Source: Lysobacter sp036697405 (GTDB lineage Bacteria; Pseudomonadota; Gammaproteobacteria; Xanthomonadales; Xanthomonadaceae). From it: a stretch of 64,000 bases of DNA. This document shows positions 34,121 through 43,184 of this stretch, in pieces. The stretch covers positions 21,275 to 85,274 of the forward strand of contig NZ_JBAHWA010000015.1 of the NCBI RefSeq assembly GCF_036697405.1. Direction: 5' to 3'. The position numbers were made by a program, and so were the translations under genes. The notes below the pieces were generated by a model, which saw nothing but the letters and a program-made list of their open reading frames with translations, was not told the origin of the DNA and did not search any database. Positions within the stretch are counted from its first letter, which is position 1. Every line of letters starts with the position of its first letter.

Positions 34121-35935
34121 TCATTTGTTGTCCACCTGCAACACCGCCAGGAACGCTTCCTGCGGAATCTCCACGCGACCGACCTGCTTCATCCGCTTCT
34201 TGCCCTCTTTCTGCTTCTCGAGGAGCTTCTTCTTGCGGCTGATGTCGCCGCCGTAGCACTTGGCCAGCACGTTCTTGCGCATCGCTTTGACCGTGCTGCG
34301 GGCGATGATCTGCGAGCCGACCGCGGCCTGGATGGCGACGTCGAACATCTGGCGCGGGATCAGCTCGCGCATCTTCTCGGAGATCTCGCGGCCGCGGCGA
34401 TCGGCGTGGGCGCGATGGGTGATGATGCTGAGCGCATCGACCTTGTCGCCGTTGATCAGCGTGTCCACGCGCACGAACGGGCCGGCCTGGAAACGCAGGA
34501 ACTGGTAATCCAGCGAGGCGTAGCCGCGCGAGACCGACTTGAGGCGGTCGAAGAAGTCCAGCACCACCTCGGCCATCGGCAGCTCGTAGCTGATCTGGAC
34601 CTGGTTGCCCATGTAGGTGATGCCGATCTGGCTGCCGCGCTTTTCCTCGCACAAGGTGATCACGTTGCCGACGTAGTCCGGCGGCGTGAGGATGTTGGCG
34701 CGGATGATCGGCTCGCGGATCTCCTCGATCATGTTGACCTGAGGCAGCTTGGCCGGGTTGTCCAGCGGCATGGTGGTGCCGTCGGTCTTGAGCACTTCGT
34801 AGATCACCGTCGGCGCGGTGCTGATCAGGTTGAGGTCGTACTCGCGCTCCAGGCGCTCCTGCACGATCTCCATGTGCAGCATGCCCAGGAAGCCGCAGCG
34901 GAAACCGAAGCCCATGGCCTCGGAGCTTTCCGGTTCGAAGCGCAGCGCGGCGTCGTTGAGGCGCAGCTTTTCCAGCGCCTCGCGCAGGTCGGGATAGTCC
35001 TCGGCGTCGACCGGGAACAGGCCGGCGAACACGCGCGGCTGCATTTCCTGGAAGCCCGGCAACGGCTTGGCCGCCGGGTCCGAGGCCAGGGTCAGGGTAT
35101 CGCCGACCGGGGCGCCGTGGACGTCCTTGATGCTGGCGTTGATCCAGCCCACTTCGCCGGCGCCCAGCTTGGGCAGGTCCTTGCGCTTGGGGGTGAACAC
35201 GCCGACCTTGTCGACCAGGTGGGTGCGGCCGGTCGACATCACCAGGATCTTGCTGCCGGGCACGATCTCGCCCTGCATGACCCGCACCAGCGAGACCACG
35301 CCCAGGTAGTTGTCGAACCAGGAGTCGATGATCAACGCCTGCAGCTTGTCGGTGTCGCGCGGCTTCGGCGGCGGGATGCGATGCACGATCGCCTCCAGCA
35401 CGTCGACCACGTTGAGGCCGGTCTTGGCGCTGATCGCGACCGCGTCCTCGGCGTCGATGCCGATCACGGCCTCGATCTCGGCCTTGGCGCGCGCGATATC
35501 GGCCGTGGGCAGGTCGATCTTGTTGAGCACCGGCACCACTTCCAGGCCCTGCTCGACCGCGGTGTAGCAGTTGGCGACCGACTGCGCCTCCACGCCCTGG
35601 GCGGCGTCCACCACCAGCAGCGCGCCCTCGCAGGCGGCCAGCGAGCGGCTGACTTCGTAGCTGAAGTCGACGTGGCCGGGGGTGTCGATGAAGTTGAGCT
35701 GGTAGACCTGACCGTCCTTCGCCTTGTAGGGCAAGGACACGGACTGCGCCTTGATGGTGATGCCGCGCTCGCGCTCGATCGGGTTGGAATCGAGCACCTG
35801 CGCTTCCATCTCGCGCGCTTCCAGGCCTCCGCAGAGCTGGATGATGCGGTCGGCCAGGGTCGATTTGCCGTGGTCGACGTGAGCGATGATGGAGAAGTTT
35901 CTGATCTGCTGCATGCGGGACGGCGCGAAGCTCAC
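34121..35935 (-). CDS. lepA: Elongation factor 4 (translation GTPase LepA)
   Basis: The product has 604 residues, full length for LepA. GTPase motifs are AHVDHGKSTLADR, DTPGHVDFSYEV and NKIDLP. The EF4-specific C-terminal part includes CEEKRGSQIGITYMGNQVQ and YELPMAEVVLDFFDRLKS, and it ends KEGKKRMKQVGRVEIPQEAF. It is a ribosome-associated GTPase thought to act in translocation or 30S biogenesis. It leads the lepA-lepB operon. Confidence 0.97.
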   Translation of the reverse strand: MSFAPSRMQQIRNFSIIAHVDHGKSTLADRIIQLCGGLEAREMEAQVLDSNPIERERGITIKAQSVSLPYKAKDGQVYQLNFIDTPGHVDFSYEVSRSLAACEGALLVVDAAQGVEAQSVANCYTAVEQGLEVVPVLNKIDLPTADIARAKAEIEAVIGIDAEDAVAISAKTGLNVVDVLEAIVHRIPPPKPRDTDKLQALIIDSWFDNYLGVVSLVRVMQGEIVPGSKILVMSTGRTHLVDKVGVFTPKRKDLPKLGAGEVGWINASIKDVHGAPVGDTLTLASDPAAKPLPGFQEMQPRVFAGLFPVDAEDYPDLREALEKLRLNDAALRFEPESSEAMGFGFRCGFLGMLHMEIVQERLEREYDLNLISTAPTVIYEVLKTDGTTMPLDNPAKLPQVNMIEEIREPIIRANILTPPDYVGNVITLCEEKRGSQIGITYMGNQVQISYELPMAEVVLDFFDRLKSVSRGYASLDYQFLRFQAGPFVRVDTLINGDKVDALSIITHRAHADRRGREISEKMRELIPRQMFDVAIQAAVGSQIIARSTVKAMRKNVLAKCYGGDISRKKKLLEKQKEGKKRMKQVGRVEIPQEAFLAVLQVDNK

Positions 35936-36022
35936 CGGTTCCAGAGAGTTAACGGGAGATTATCGCATACCGCGCCGTACCCACGCCCACGCGCCCGCCC
36001 CAGGGCGGGCGCGTGCCCCGCC

Positions 36023-37531
36023 TCAGCCGGCCTTGGCCTCGGCGGTGACGGCGATGAACTGGGTGGCCGCGCCGCGCCGCACCAGCAGCATCACGGTGTC
36101 GCCCGGCCGGACCCCGGCCAGTTCGCGGTTCAACGCCGAGACGCTGCCGACCGCGGTGCGGCCGACCGAGAGCACCACGTCGCCCGGACGCAGCCCGGCC
36201 TCGCCTGCGACCTCGCCCGGCGACTGCACCAGCACGCCCTCGCCCGCCTTCAGGCCCAGGCGCTGGCGCGCGTTCGCGGCTAGGTCCTGGCCGACCAGGC
36301 CCAGCGCGTTGCCGTCGCTGCGGCCCGGGGCGGCGTCGCCGTCGTCGTTGGCGGCCGGGCCCGGTTCGCCGGCGACCTCGGCGCCCAGCGCACCCAGCAC
36401 CACCTGCTCGGTCAGGATCTTGCCGCCGCGGTTGATCTGCAGCTTGACCCGGGCCCCCGGCGCCAGCGCGCCGATCAGCGGCGGCAGGTCGCTGGAGGTG
36501 TTCACCGGGCGGTCGTTGACCGCCAGGATCACGTCGCCGAGCTGGATGCCGGCCTTCTCCGCCGCGCCGCCGGCCTGGACGCTGTTGACCAGGGCGCCGC
36601 GCGATTCGCTCAGGCCCAGGCCCTTGGCGCTTTCGGAGGTGATCGCCTGCACGCCCACGCCGAGCAGGCCGCGCTGGACCTTGCCGGTCGCGCGCAGCTG
36701 TTCGGCCGAGTTCATCGCCACGTCGATCGGGATCGCGAAACTCACGCCCATGTAGCCGCCGGAGTTGGAGAAGATCTGCGAGTTGATGCCGACCACCTCG
36801 CCGCTGGTGTTGAGCAGCGGACCGCCGGAATTGCCCTGGTTGATGGCGACGTCGGTCTGGATGAAGGGCACGTACTGCTGGTCGGCGTAGGGATTCATAC
36901 GACCGACCGCGCTGACGATGCCGGCGGTGACCGAGTGATCCAGGCCGAACGGCGAACCGATCGCGATCACCCACTGACCCGGCTTGGTCAGGCTGGCGTT
37001 GGCCAGGCGCAGGAAAGGCAGGCTCTTGGCGTCGATCTTGAGCAGGGCCACGTCGGACTGCTCGTCGCTGCCGACCACCTTGGCGGTGAACTCGCGGCGG
37101 TCGGACAAGGTGACCTTGACCGTGTCGGCGCCGTCGACCACGTGGTGGTTGGTCAGCAGGTAGCCGTCCTGCGAAATCAGGAAGCCGGTGCCCAGCGAAT
37201 TGCCGCCGCCGCGCGGCGCGCGCGGACCCCGCGGGCCGCCGGGCATGTCGGGACCGAAGAAGCGGCGGAAGATTTCCGGAATCTCGTCCTCGTTCGGCAT
37301 CTGCCCGCGGCTGGCGCGGCGCGGCGCGATCTCGGCGCGCACGTTGACCACGGCCGGGCCGACCCGCTGCACCAGGGCGGTGAAATCGGGCAGGCCGCTG
37401 ACCAGCGGCGCGGCCGGCGTCGCCGCCGGCGGCGGCGCGATCGGGGTGCTGGGGGTCTGCGCGGTGCAGGCGACCGGCAGCAGGGCGACCAGGGCGCTGG
37501 CCAGGGCGATGGAGCGAAGCGGACGAGTCAT
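36023..37531 (-). CDS. mucD: DegQ/MucD-type periplasmic serine protease
   Basis: The product has 502 residues. An N-terminal signal holds C22 in LLPVACTAQ, so lipidation is possible. The trypsin-like domain has H130 (LLTNHHVVDG), D160 (QSDVALLKID) and S235 (NQGNSGGPLL), the HtrA triad. Two PDZ domains follow (about 275-365 and 400-490), joined by a linker enriched in Gly, Asp and Ala. It degrades or refolds damaged envelope proteins. It is the third gene of the rpoE-rseA-mucD operon, an arrangement also known in Pseudomonas and Xanthomonas. Confidence 0.93.
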   Translation of the reverse strand: MTRPLRSIALASALVALLPVACTAQTPSTPIAPPPAATPAAPLVSGLPDFTALVQRVGPAVVNVRAEIAPRRASRGQMPNEDEIPEIFRRFFGPDMPGGPRGPRAPRGGGNSLGTGFLISQDGYLLTNHHVVDGADTVKVTLSDRREFTAKVVGSDEQSDVALLKIDAKSLPFLRLANASLTKPGQWVIAIGSPFGLDHSVTAGIVSAVGRMNPYADQQYVPFIQTDVAINQGNSGGPLLNTSGEVVGINSQIFSNSGGYMGVSFAIPIDVAMNSAEQLRATGKVQRGLLGVGVQAITSESAKGLGLSESRGALVNSVQAGGAAEKAGIQLGDVILAVNDRPVNTSSDLPPLIGALAPGARVKLQINRGGKILTEQVVLGALGAEVAGEPGPAANDDGDAAPGRSDGNALGLVGQDLAANARQRLGLKAGEGVLVQSPGEVAGEAGLRPGDVVLSVGRTAVGSVSALNRELAGVRPGDTVMLLVRRGAATQFIAVTAEAKAG

Positions 37532-37689
37532 GGAATCGGCCTCGAAGGTTGCGGAGGTTTGGCCGCGCGGCCGTCGGGCCGCGCGTGATCGGGGAACGGG
37601 ATGGGGGAACGCTGGACGGAAGCGGTCAGACCGGAACGCAGTGCGGCGGCGTCACGCACACGGGTCCTGCGGCGCGCCGCCGATGCCGC

Positions 37690-38553
37690 TTAAGGCTGCG
37701 GCATCCGGCTTTCGGGCTCGGGCGCCGGCGGCGGCTGCACGGGCGCCGCGTCGGTCGCGCTGGGCTCGAAGGGATAGAACGAGCGCGCGCTGGCGCTGCT
37801 GCTGCCGTAGCTGGCGGTGAAGCCGCCGGTGGCCGGGTAGTTGGGCAGCGCCGCGCGCGGCCACGGCCGCGACGGCGCGTCGCTGTGCTGCGGCCGGAAC
37901 GGATTGGCGGTGGCACCGGCGGCGCTCGCGGCCGCGACTTCGACCGCGGGCTGGGCGGCGACGGCCTGGGTCTGGGCCTGGCGGCGCAGGGCGGCGCGCT
38001 GGCTCTGCCCGCGCGAGCTGCGGCGCTCGGCGATGCGGCGCGGTACTTCGGCCACCGCGACCGCGGCGGCGCCCAGACCGGCGGCCTGCTGCTCGGGGCT
38101 CTGCGGCTGCGGCGCGAGCGGCGCGGCGCCGGCGCTGTCGGCGCTGGCGACCTGGCTCTGGGGGGCGCCGGCATCGGGGGCGCCGTCGCTGGAGAACGGG
38201 CGCGCCACGAACAGGGCCGCCACGGCCACCGAGGCGGCCAGGGCGCCGCCGATCCAGCCGCGGCGGCTGGCGGGCGCGGTCGCCGGTGCGGCGGCCTTGG
38301 CGGTCGCGGCCTCGGCGGCGAGCGCCGCGGCGACGCGGTCGGCGAAATCCGGCGCGGCGATGCCGGCGGCCTGGCCGCGCAGGGCGTCGCCGCACAACTG
38401 CCAGCTGCCGCAGGCACGGCGCCACTGGGCGTCGTGGCTCAGGCGCTTGAGGGCGAAGCGGGCGGCATCGCCGTCGAGCTCGCCGTCGAACAGCGCGCTC
38501 AGGGCTTCGCGGTCGTTGGGGCCGTACTCGTCAATAGCGGGAATCGACGTCAT
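37690..38553 (-). CDS. rseA: Anti-sigma-E factor, RseA/MucA-like
   Basis: The product has 287 residues. The cytoplasmic N-terminal domain has NDREALSALFDGELDGDAARF and WRRACGSWQLCGDALRGQ, as in RseA family members that hold sigma-E. One membrane segment follows (GGALAASVAVAALFVARPF, about 100-120). The periplasmic part is long, Ala/Pro/Gln-rich and of low complexity. Release by regulated proteolysis is known for the family. The start lies one base after the rpoE stop, so the two are co-translated. Confidence 0.85.
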   Translation of the reverse strand: MTSIPAIDEYGPNDREALSALFDGELDGDAARFALKRLSHDAQWRRACGSWQLCGDALRGQAAGIAAPDFADRVAAALAAEAATAKAAAPATAPASRRGWIGGALAASVAVAALFVARPFSSDGAPDAGAPQSQVASADSAGAAPLAPQPQSPEQQAAGLGAAAVAVAEVPRRIAERRSSRGQSQRAALRRQAQTQAVAAQPAVEVAAASAAGATANPFRPQHSDAPSRPWPRAALPNYPATGGFTASYGSSSASARSFYPFEPSATDAAPVQPPPAPEPESRMPQP

Positions 38554-38554
38554 A

Positions 38555-39157
38555 TCAGTGGGCGCGCTCGCGGGTGTCTTGGTTATCCAGCAGGGGCCGC
38601 AGCTCGATGTCGATCGCCTCGCGGGCGCGGAAGATCCGCGAACGCACGGTGCCGATCGGGCAGCCCATCTTCTGCGCGATTTCCTCGTAGCTCAGGCCGT
38701 CCACCTCGCGCAGGGTGATCGCGGCCCGCAGTTCCTCCGGTAGGGATTCGACCGCGCGCATCACCGTGCGTTCGATCTCCTGGCGCAGCAACTCGTGTTC
38801 CGGGGTGTCGCTGTCGCGCAGCCGGATGCCGGTCTCGAACTGTTCGGCGTCGCCGGCGTCGATGTCGTCGGTCGGCGGCCTGCGGTTCTGCGCGACGAGG
38901 TAATTCTTGGCGGTGTTCACGGCGATCCGGTGCAACCACGTATAGAACTGCGCATCGCCCCGGAAGTTCGGCAGCGCGCGGTAGGCGCGCAGGAAGGTTT
39001 CCTGGGCAACGTCCTGGCATTCGCTCCAGTCGGGAATGTAGCGCCCGATCAACGCGGTGATCCGATGCTGGTACTTGCGCACCAGGGCATCGAAGGCCGT
39101 GCTATCGCCACGCTGGACACGCCTGACCAGCTCTTGGTCCAACTCATTCTCGGCCAT
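38555..39157 (-). CDS. rpoE: RNA polymerase sigma-E factor
   Basis: The product has 200 residues. Sigma region 2 holds DALVRKYQHRITALIGRYI, the core-binding DVAQETFLRAYRAL and FYTWLHRIAVNTAKNYLV. Region 4 is LREVDGLSYEEIAQKM followed by GTVRSRIFRAREAI. It is very close to E. coli and Pseudomonas RpoE/AlgU. It responds to envelope stress by way of the downstream anti-sigma factor. A sigma-E-like promoter lies just upstream. Confidence 0.96.
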   Translation of the reverse strand: MAENELDQELVRRVQRGDSTAFDALVRKYQHRITALIGRYIPDWSECQDVAQETFLRAYRALPNFRGDAQFYTWLHRIAVNTAKNYLVAQNRRPPTDDIDAGDAEQFETGIRLRDSDTPEHELLRQEIERTVMRAVESLPEELRAAITLREVDGLSYEEIAQKMGCPIGTVRSRIFRAREAIDIELRPLLDNQDTRERAH

Positions 39158-39198
39158 GCCGCGCCGGCACTCCTGTCAGCTCGGCCGTGGCCGAACAA

Positions 39199-39225
39199 TG
39201 GGACAACCCTGTCGGGAGAAAGTTC
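39199..39225 (-). promoter_or_regulatory. Putative sigma-E-dependent promoter of rpoE
   Basis: On the minus strand, GAACTT (39225-39220) is followed 15 bases later by GTCCCA (39204-39199). The sigma-E consensus is GAACTT and a -10 box of the type GTCTGA or GTCTAA at this spacing. The -35 matches fully and the -10 at its GTC. Its place about 35 bases before the rpoE start suggests autoregulation. Confidence 0.6.
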
Positions 39226-39395
39226 AATCACGATCATAAATGGGGCCGGGGCCGCGCCGGCGCAACCGCCAAGGGTCACGGCGCGGCGCGCGCCGGGACC
39301 GTCGGGAAACGAGACCTGGGACGTGCCGATTTGACGGCGACGAAACATCCTCGGGATGATAGCGGGATATCCATACCTGAACGGATGGTGCAGTC

Positions 39396-41447
39396 ATGAT
39401 GGCTGGCCTCGACGGACTTCGCTTCCAACATTGGCAGACCCAGCTGCGCGAGGACGGCATCCTGTTGCTGTCGTTCGATCGCGCCGGCTCCTCGGTCAAT
39501 ACCTTCGGACAGGACGTCCTGATCGAGCTGGACGCATTGCTGGAGCGGCTGGCGCTGGACCCGCCCAAGGGCGTGGTGCTGCGCTCGGCCAAGGCCTCGG
39601 GCTTCATCGCCGGCGCCGACATCAAGGAATTCCAGACCTTCGACGAGAAAGGCACGGTCGGCGACGCGATCCGGCGCGGCCAGCAGGTGTTCCAGCGCCT
39701 GGCCGAACTGCCCTGCCCCACGGTCGCCGCGATCCACGGCTTCTGCATGGGCGGCGGCACCGAGATCTCGCTGGCCTGCCGCTACCGCGTCGCCAGCTCC
39801 GACCCCTCGACCCGGATCGGCCTGCCGGAAGTGAAGCTGGGCATCTACCCGGGCTGGGGCGGCAGCGTGCGCCTGCCGCCGCTGGTCGGCGCGCCGGCCG
39901 CGTTCGACATGATGCTGACCGGCCGCGCGCTGTCGGCGTCGAACGCGCGCGCGATCGGCCTGGTCGACAAGGTGGTCGAAGCGCCGCTGCTGGTCGACGC
40001 CGCGGTCGCGCTGGCACTCAAGGGCGCCCAGCGCCCGTTCAAGCAGCGCTTCATGGGCTGGGCGACGAATAGCTGGCTGGCGCGCAAGATCCTGCCCGGC
40101 ATGCTGACCAAGCAGGTCGCGCGCAAGGCGCGCAAGGAGCACTACCCGGCCCCCTACGCGCTGATCAACACCTGGGCGCGCAGCAGCGGCGGCGTGCAGG
40201 CGCGGCTGGCGGCCGAGCGCAAGTCGGTGGTCAAGCTGGCCTCGACCCCGACCGCGCGCAACCTGATCCGGGTGTTCTTCCTGCAGGAGCGGCTCAAGGG
40301 CCAGGGCGGCAAGGATCACGGTATCCAACGCGTGCACGTGGTCGGCGCCGGCGTGATGGGCGGCGACATCGCGGCCTGGTCGGCCTACAAGGGTTTCGAG
40401 GTCACCTTGTCCGATCGCGAGCAGCGTTTCATCGACGGCGCGCTTACGCGCGCCAACGAGTTGTTCACCAAGCGCGTGAAGGACGAGAGCAAGCGCCCGG
40501 CGGTGGCCGCGCGCCTGAAGGGCGACCTGGCCGGCGACGGCGCCGCCCAGGCCGATCTGGTGATCGAAGCGATCATCGAAAAGCCAGAGGCCAAGCGCGA
40601 GCTCTACGACCAGGTCGAGCCGAAGATGAAGCCCGACGCGCTGCTGACCACCAACACCTCGTCGATTCCGCTGGTCGAACTGCGCGACCACATCCGCCGT
40701 CCGGCCCAGTTCGGCGGCCTGCACTATTTCAATCCGGTCGCGCTGATGCCGCTGGTGGAGATCATCCGCCACGACGCCATGGCGCCGGAAACCGAGCAGC
40801 GCCTGGCCGCGTTCTGCAAGGCCATCGACAAGCTGCCGGTGCCGGTCGCGGGCACGCCGGGCTTCCTGGTCAACCGGGTGCTGTTCCCGTACATGCTGGA
40901 AGCGGCGACCGCGTTCGCCGAAGGCATCCCGGGCCCGGCGATCGACAAGGTCGCGGTGAAGTTCGGCATGCCGATGGGGCCGATCGAGCTGATCGACACC
41001 GTCGGCCTGGACGTGGCCGCGGGCGTGGGCGCGGAACTGGCGCCGTTCCTGGGCCTGAGCGTGCCGGCGGCGCTGAGCGGCGTGGAGCCGAACAAGCGCG
41101 GCAAGAAGGACGGCCAGGGCCTGTACAAGTGGGAAAACGGCCGCGCCCAGAAGCCGGAACTGCCCAAGGACTACCAGACGCCTTCGGACCTGGAGGATCG
41201 CCTGATCCTGCCGCTGGTCAACGAAGCGGTGGCCTGCCTGCACGACGGCGTGGTCAGCGACGCCGACCTGCTCGACGCCGGCGTGATCTTCGGCACCGGC
41301 TTCGCGCCGTTCCGCGGCGGCCCGATCCAGTACGTGCGCGAAACCGGCGCCGATGCGCTGCTGGAACGCCTGAAGACCCTGCACGCGCGCTACGGCGATC
41401 GTTTCGCGCCGCGCCCGGGTTGGGATTCGCCGGCGTTGCGTCCCTAA
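39396..41447 (+). CDS. Fatty acid oxidation enzyme: enoyl-CoA hydratase/3-hydroxyacyl-CoA dehydrogenase
   Basis: The product has 683 residues of the FadB/FadJ type. The hydratase half (about 15-200) has SGFIAGADIKEF, the oxyanion region FCMGGGTEISLACRYR and the glutamate-bearing GLPEVKLGIYPGWGG. The dehydrogenase half (about 310-680) has the NAD site VHVVGAGVMGGDIAAW, TNTSSIPLVEL, HYFNPVALMPLVEII and a second C-terminal domain (VNEAVACLHDGVV, GTGFAPFRGGP). It catalyses two steps of beta-oxidation. No thiolase gene (fadA or fadI) is adjacent, so whether it is FadB or FadJ stays open. Confidence 0.92.
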   Translation: MMAGLDGLRFQHWQTQLREDGILLLSFDRAGSSVNTFGQDVLIELDALLERLALDPPKGVVLRSAKASGFIAGADIKEFQTFDEKGTVGDAIRRGQQVFQRLAELPCPTVAAIHGFCMGGGTEISLACRYRVASSDPSTRIGLPEVKLGIYPGWGGSVRLPPLVGAPAAFDMMLTGRALSASNARAIGLVDKVVEAPLLVDAAVALALKGAQRPFKQRFMGWATNSWLARKILPGMLTKQVARKARKEHYPAPYALINTWARSSGGVQARLAAERKSVVKLASTPTARNLIRVFFLQERLKGQGGKDHGIQRVHVVGAGVMGGDIAAWSAYKGFEVTLSDREQRFIDGALTRANELFTKRVKDESKRPAVAARLKGDLAGDGAAQADLVIEAIIEKPEAKRELYDQVEPKMKPDALLTTNTSSIPLVELRDHIRRPAQFGGLHYFNPVALMPLVEIIRHDAMAPETEQRLAAFCKAIDKLPVPVAGTPGFLVNRVLFPYMLEAATAFAEGIPGPAIDKVAVKFGMPMGPIELIDTVGLDVAAGVGAELAPFLGLSVPAALSGVEPNKRGKKDGQGLYKWENGRAQKPELPKDYQTPSDLEDRLILPLVNEAVACLHDGVVSDADLLDAGVIFGTGFAPFRGGPIQYVRETGADALLERLKTLHARYGDRFAPRPGWDSPALRP

Positions 41448-41465
41448 GGCCTCGCAGGCCGCCGC

Positions 41466-41752
41466 GATAACCGCACCGTCGCGAGGGTTGGATGTCGCGC
41501 GATGGTGCGGTTCGCCTTCGGCTCACCACACCCTACGTTCGATGGGCGGGTGCTTCCCCGCTCAAAAAACTTCGCGGCTCACGCCGCTCCCACAGACAGC
41601 GGCGACGCCGTAGGGTGCCGGTGATAACCGCACCGTCGCGAAGGTTGGATGCCACGCGATGGTGCGGTTCGCCTTCGGCTCACCGCACCCTACGTTCGAT
41701 GGGCGGGTGCTTCCCCGCTCAAAAAACTTCGCGGCTCACGCCGCTCCTACAG
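41466..41752. repeat. 130-bp near-identical tandem duplication in noncoding DNA
   Basis: Copy 1 (41466-41595) and copy 2 (41623-41752) differ at only a few positions, with a period of 157 bases. Each begins GATAACCGCACCGTCGCGA and ends in CGGCTCACGCCGCTCC followed by CACAG or TACAG. The inner stretch GGTGCGGTTCGCCTTCGGCT is homologous to the complement of 28901-28937. The whole gap 41448-41847 holds no gene. Confidence 0.85.
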
Positions 41753-41847
41753 AAGGCCGCGGCGCCGTAGGTGCGGCGATCACCGCCACTTCGCGGATTC
41801 GGGCCGGACTTGGGCGCAGCACCGAAAGCCGGTCGCGATGCGGCACC

Positions 41848-42213
41848 TCACATCGTATGCGTGGCGCGATCCGCGGTCAGCGAGCCGGCCAGCAGGGCTT
41901 CGATCTTGCCCTTCACCGCGTCGCCTTCGGCGGTTTCGGCGAACTGCACGCCGATGCCGGCCGGGCGATTGCCCTGGGCGCCGGTGGGCGTGACCCAGAC
42001 CACCTTGCCGGCGACCGGCAGGCGTTCGGTGGATTCGGGCAGGGTCAACAGCAGGAACACTTCGTCGCCGAGGAAATACCGCTTGGGCGTGGCGACGAAG
42101 ATGCCGCCGTACTTCAGGAACGGCATGTAGGCGCCGTACAGCGCCGCCTTGTCCTTGATCGCCAACGACAGAATGCCCTGCCTGGCTGCGCCCGCGCCTG
42201 CCGCTCCGCTCAT
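41848..42213 (-). CDS. pilZ: Type IV pilus PilZ domain protein
   Basis: The product has 121 residues, the size of Pseudomonas and Xanthomonas PilZ. The domain runs from QGILSLAIKDKAALYGAYMP through KYGGIFVATPKRYFLGDEVF to AGIGVQFAETAEG. The RxxxR c-di-GMP motif is missing, as in the type IV pilus PilZ subgroup, which does not bind c-di-GMP. Its ATG overlaps the holB stop (ATGA). The holB-pilZ order is conserved. It is needed for pilus assembly in relatives. Confidence 0.92.
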   Translation of the reverse strand: MSGAAGAGAARQGILSLAIKDKAALYGAYMPFLKYGGIFVATPKRYFLGDEVFLLLTLPESTERLPVAGKVVWVTPTGAQGNRPAGIGVQFAETAEGDAVKGKIEALLAGSLTADRATHTM

Positions 42214-43184
42214 CCCCGATGCCCTCCAGCGGCCCGCGCGCCATCCCCGGCGCGCCAAGCCATCAACAATTCGACTACCGCCAGGTCCGCGCGCACCGTC
42301 GTCCGCAACAGATCGCGGGTGCGATTGGCGCGATCGAACCAGGCCGCCAGACTGCGCGTTCGCACCGGGTCGGTCAAGCCGGAGGCTTCGGCCAGGGCGA
42401 GATCGGCGGCATGGCGCAGACGCAGCGCGGCGTGTTCGTCGCCGACCCAGCGCTGGGCGATTTCCGACGGCGACGCATCGCCGCGCGCGAGCTTGTTCAG
42501 ATCGGCGGCGACGTCGCGGCGCAGCTTCAGGCCGTCGCCCTGCAGCCACTCGTGGGCCAGGCCCGGATGGCCGCGCGCGGCCTCCAGCGCCTCGCGCGCG
42601 GCGGTCTCGGCGTGGCCGTTGGCCTTGAGCCAGGCCAGGGCCTCGTCCTGCGGCGGCAGGCGGAATTCCAGGCGCTGGCAACGGCTGCGGATGGTCGCGC
42701 TCAGGCGCAAGGGATGCGCACTGATCAGCCACAGATAGCGTCCGGGCACCGGCTCTTCCAGCGTCTTCAGCAGCGCGTTGCCGGCGGCGTGGTTGATCGC
42801 GTCGGCGGGGTCCAGGATCGCGATCTGGGCGCCGCCGTACTGCGGCGTCAGCGCCAGGCGTTCGGACACGTTGCGGATCTGTTCGATCACGATCTCGGTG
42901 CGCAGCCGGGTGCCTTCCTTGTTCGGAATGAAGGACACGGTCTGGAAATCCGGGTGCGTGCCGGCCGCGTACAGCAGACAGCCGCGGCATTGCCCGCAGG
43001 GCTCGCCGTCGGCGCCGCGGTCGCGGCACAGCAGACGCTGCACCAGGCGCTCGGCGACCGCGCGCTTGCCCAGCTGCGGCGGGCCGCAGAACAGCAGGCC
43101 ATGGCCGAGCCGGCCGGCGTCGAGCGCGGCGGTGGCCTGCTCGTAAACGCGGCGCTGCCAGGGCGCGAACGCGGGCGCGCTCAC
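42210..43184 (-). CDS. holB: DNA polymerase III subunit delta'
   Basis: The product has 324 residues and starts at a GTG (43184) overlapping the tmk stop (GTGA). It begins FAPWQRRVYEQATAAL and has a P-loop-like CGPPQLGKRAVAE, zinc cysteines in CGQCRGCLLYAAGTHPDF, KTLEEPVPGRYLWLISAHP, and the RC of sensor 1 (TIRSRCQRLEF). Delta' is the fixed arm of the clamp loader. It is part of the coupled run mltG-tmk-holB-pilZ. Confidence 0.93.
   Translation of the reverse strand: MSAPAFAPWQRRVYEQATAALDAGRLGHGLLFCGPPQLGKRAVAERLVQRLLCRDRGADGEPCGQCRGCLLYAAGTHPDFQTVSFIPNKEGTRLRTEIVIEQIRNVSERLALTPQYGGAQIAILDPADAINHAAGNALLKTLEEPVPGRYLWLISAHPLRLSATIRSRCQRLEFRLPPQDEALAWLKANGHAETAAREALEAARGHPGLAHEWLQGDGLKLRRDVAADLNKLARGDASPSEIAQRWVGDEHAALRLRHAADLALAEASGLTDPVRTRSLAAWFDRANRTRDLLRTTVRADLAVVELLMAWRAGDGARAAGGHRG

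Noticed and set aside
34052..36283. 743-codon plus-strand frame opposite lepA
   Set aside because: Complete LepA is encoded on the other strand; the frame is His/Asp/Arg-rich without motifs.
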